DNA from: Acidimicrobiia bacterium
Lineage (GTDB): Bacteria; Actinomycetota; Acidimicrobiia; IMCC26256; PALSA-555
Direction of reading: 5' to 3'
DNA length: 6,503 nt
NCBI GenBank assembly: GCA_017853455.1
Contig: JAFMJM010000138.1
Coordinates: 1-6,503 of the forward strand
Under the pieces are notes generated by a model. The model saw only the letters and a program-made list of their open reading frames with translations, had not been told where the DNA came from and made no database searches. This document shows positions 6,425-6,503 of this stretch, piece by piece; position 1 is the first letter of the stretch; each line of letters opens with the position of its first letter. The position numbers were made by a program, and so were the translations under genes.

Positions 6425-6429
6425 GGCGG

Positions 6430-6503
6430 TTACGACTTCTGGAGGGCCTGGGTCTTCGCCTGCCGGCGCTGGAAGCGCTCGACCCGGCCACCGGTGTCGA
6501 CCA
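6430..6503 (-). CDS. rpmE: 50S ribosomal protein L31, C-terminal end only
   Basis: Only the last 23 codons are visible before the right edge of the window. They read VDTGGRVERFQRR followed by QAKTQALQKS and a TAA stop. The (V)DT-G-GRVE-(R/K)F pattern is the conserved C-terminus of bacterial ribosomal protein L31, a small protein at the junction of the ribosomal subunits. The cysteines that would separate the zinc-binding form from the zinc-free form lie outside the window. The position immediately before DUF1385 and prfA agrees with the common rpmE-prfA-prmC clustering in Gram-positive bacteria. The identification rests on a short fragment but is supported by both motif and context. Confidence 0.85.
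   Translation of the reverse strand, partial: VDTGGRVERFQRRQAKTQALQKS

Overview
The window is very GC-rich, densely packed chromosomal DNA with strong G/C bias in third codon positions and GTG used as a start codon beside ATG. The gene families and the rpmE-prfA-prmC order suggest an actinobacterium. A lineage such as Acidimicrobiia would fit, but that finer placement is only a guess. There are no rRNA or tRNA genes, CRISPR arrays, insertion sequences or phage genes, and no gene-free stretch longer than about 120 bases.

Left block (plus strand, 2-1506): the 3' part of a RecB/Cas4-like PD-(D/E)XK nuclease gene, cut by the left edge of the window, overlaps by ATGA a small DUF983 membrane protein with two CxxC pairs. 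The nuclease fragment holds one complete iron-sulfur nuclease module preceded by the tail of a second, similar module. Middle (plus strand, 1627-3441): after a 120-base gap with a candidate hairpin and a weak promoter candidate comes a three-domain protein made of a serine-dependent glutaminase, a STAS-like domain and a cyclic-nucleotide-binding domain.

Right block (minus strand, 6503 to 3493): a compact translation-related cluster read leftwards. It runs from rpmE (ribosomal protein L31, only its C-terminus visible) to a DUF1385/YqhQ-like membrane protein, then prfA (release factor RF1), then prmC (the methyltransferase that modifies the GGQ glutamine of RF1). Gaps are 5 and 6 bases, and prfA and prmC overlap, so the cluster is probably one transcript with translational coupling. 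It ends tail-to-tail with the glutaminase gene across 51 bases that carry a short GC-rich tandem repeat.

Most of the window is core genome. The points most worth a second look are the duplicated Fe-S nuclease architecture at the left edge, the glutaminase with two extra sensory-type domains, and the uncharacterised membrane protein inside the release-factor cluster. I see no convincing evidence of a wholly new multi-gene system.
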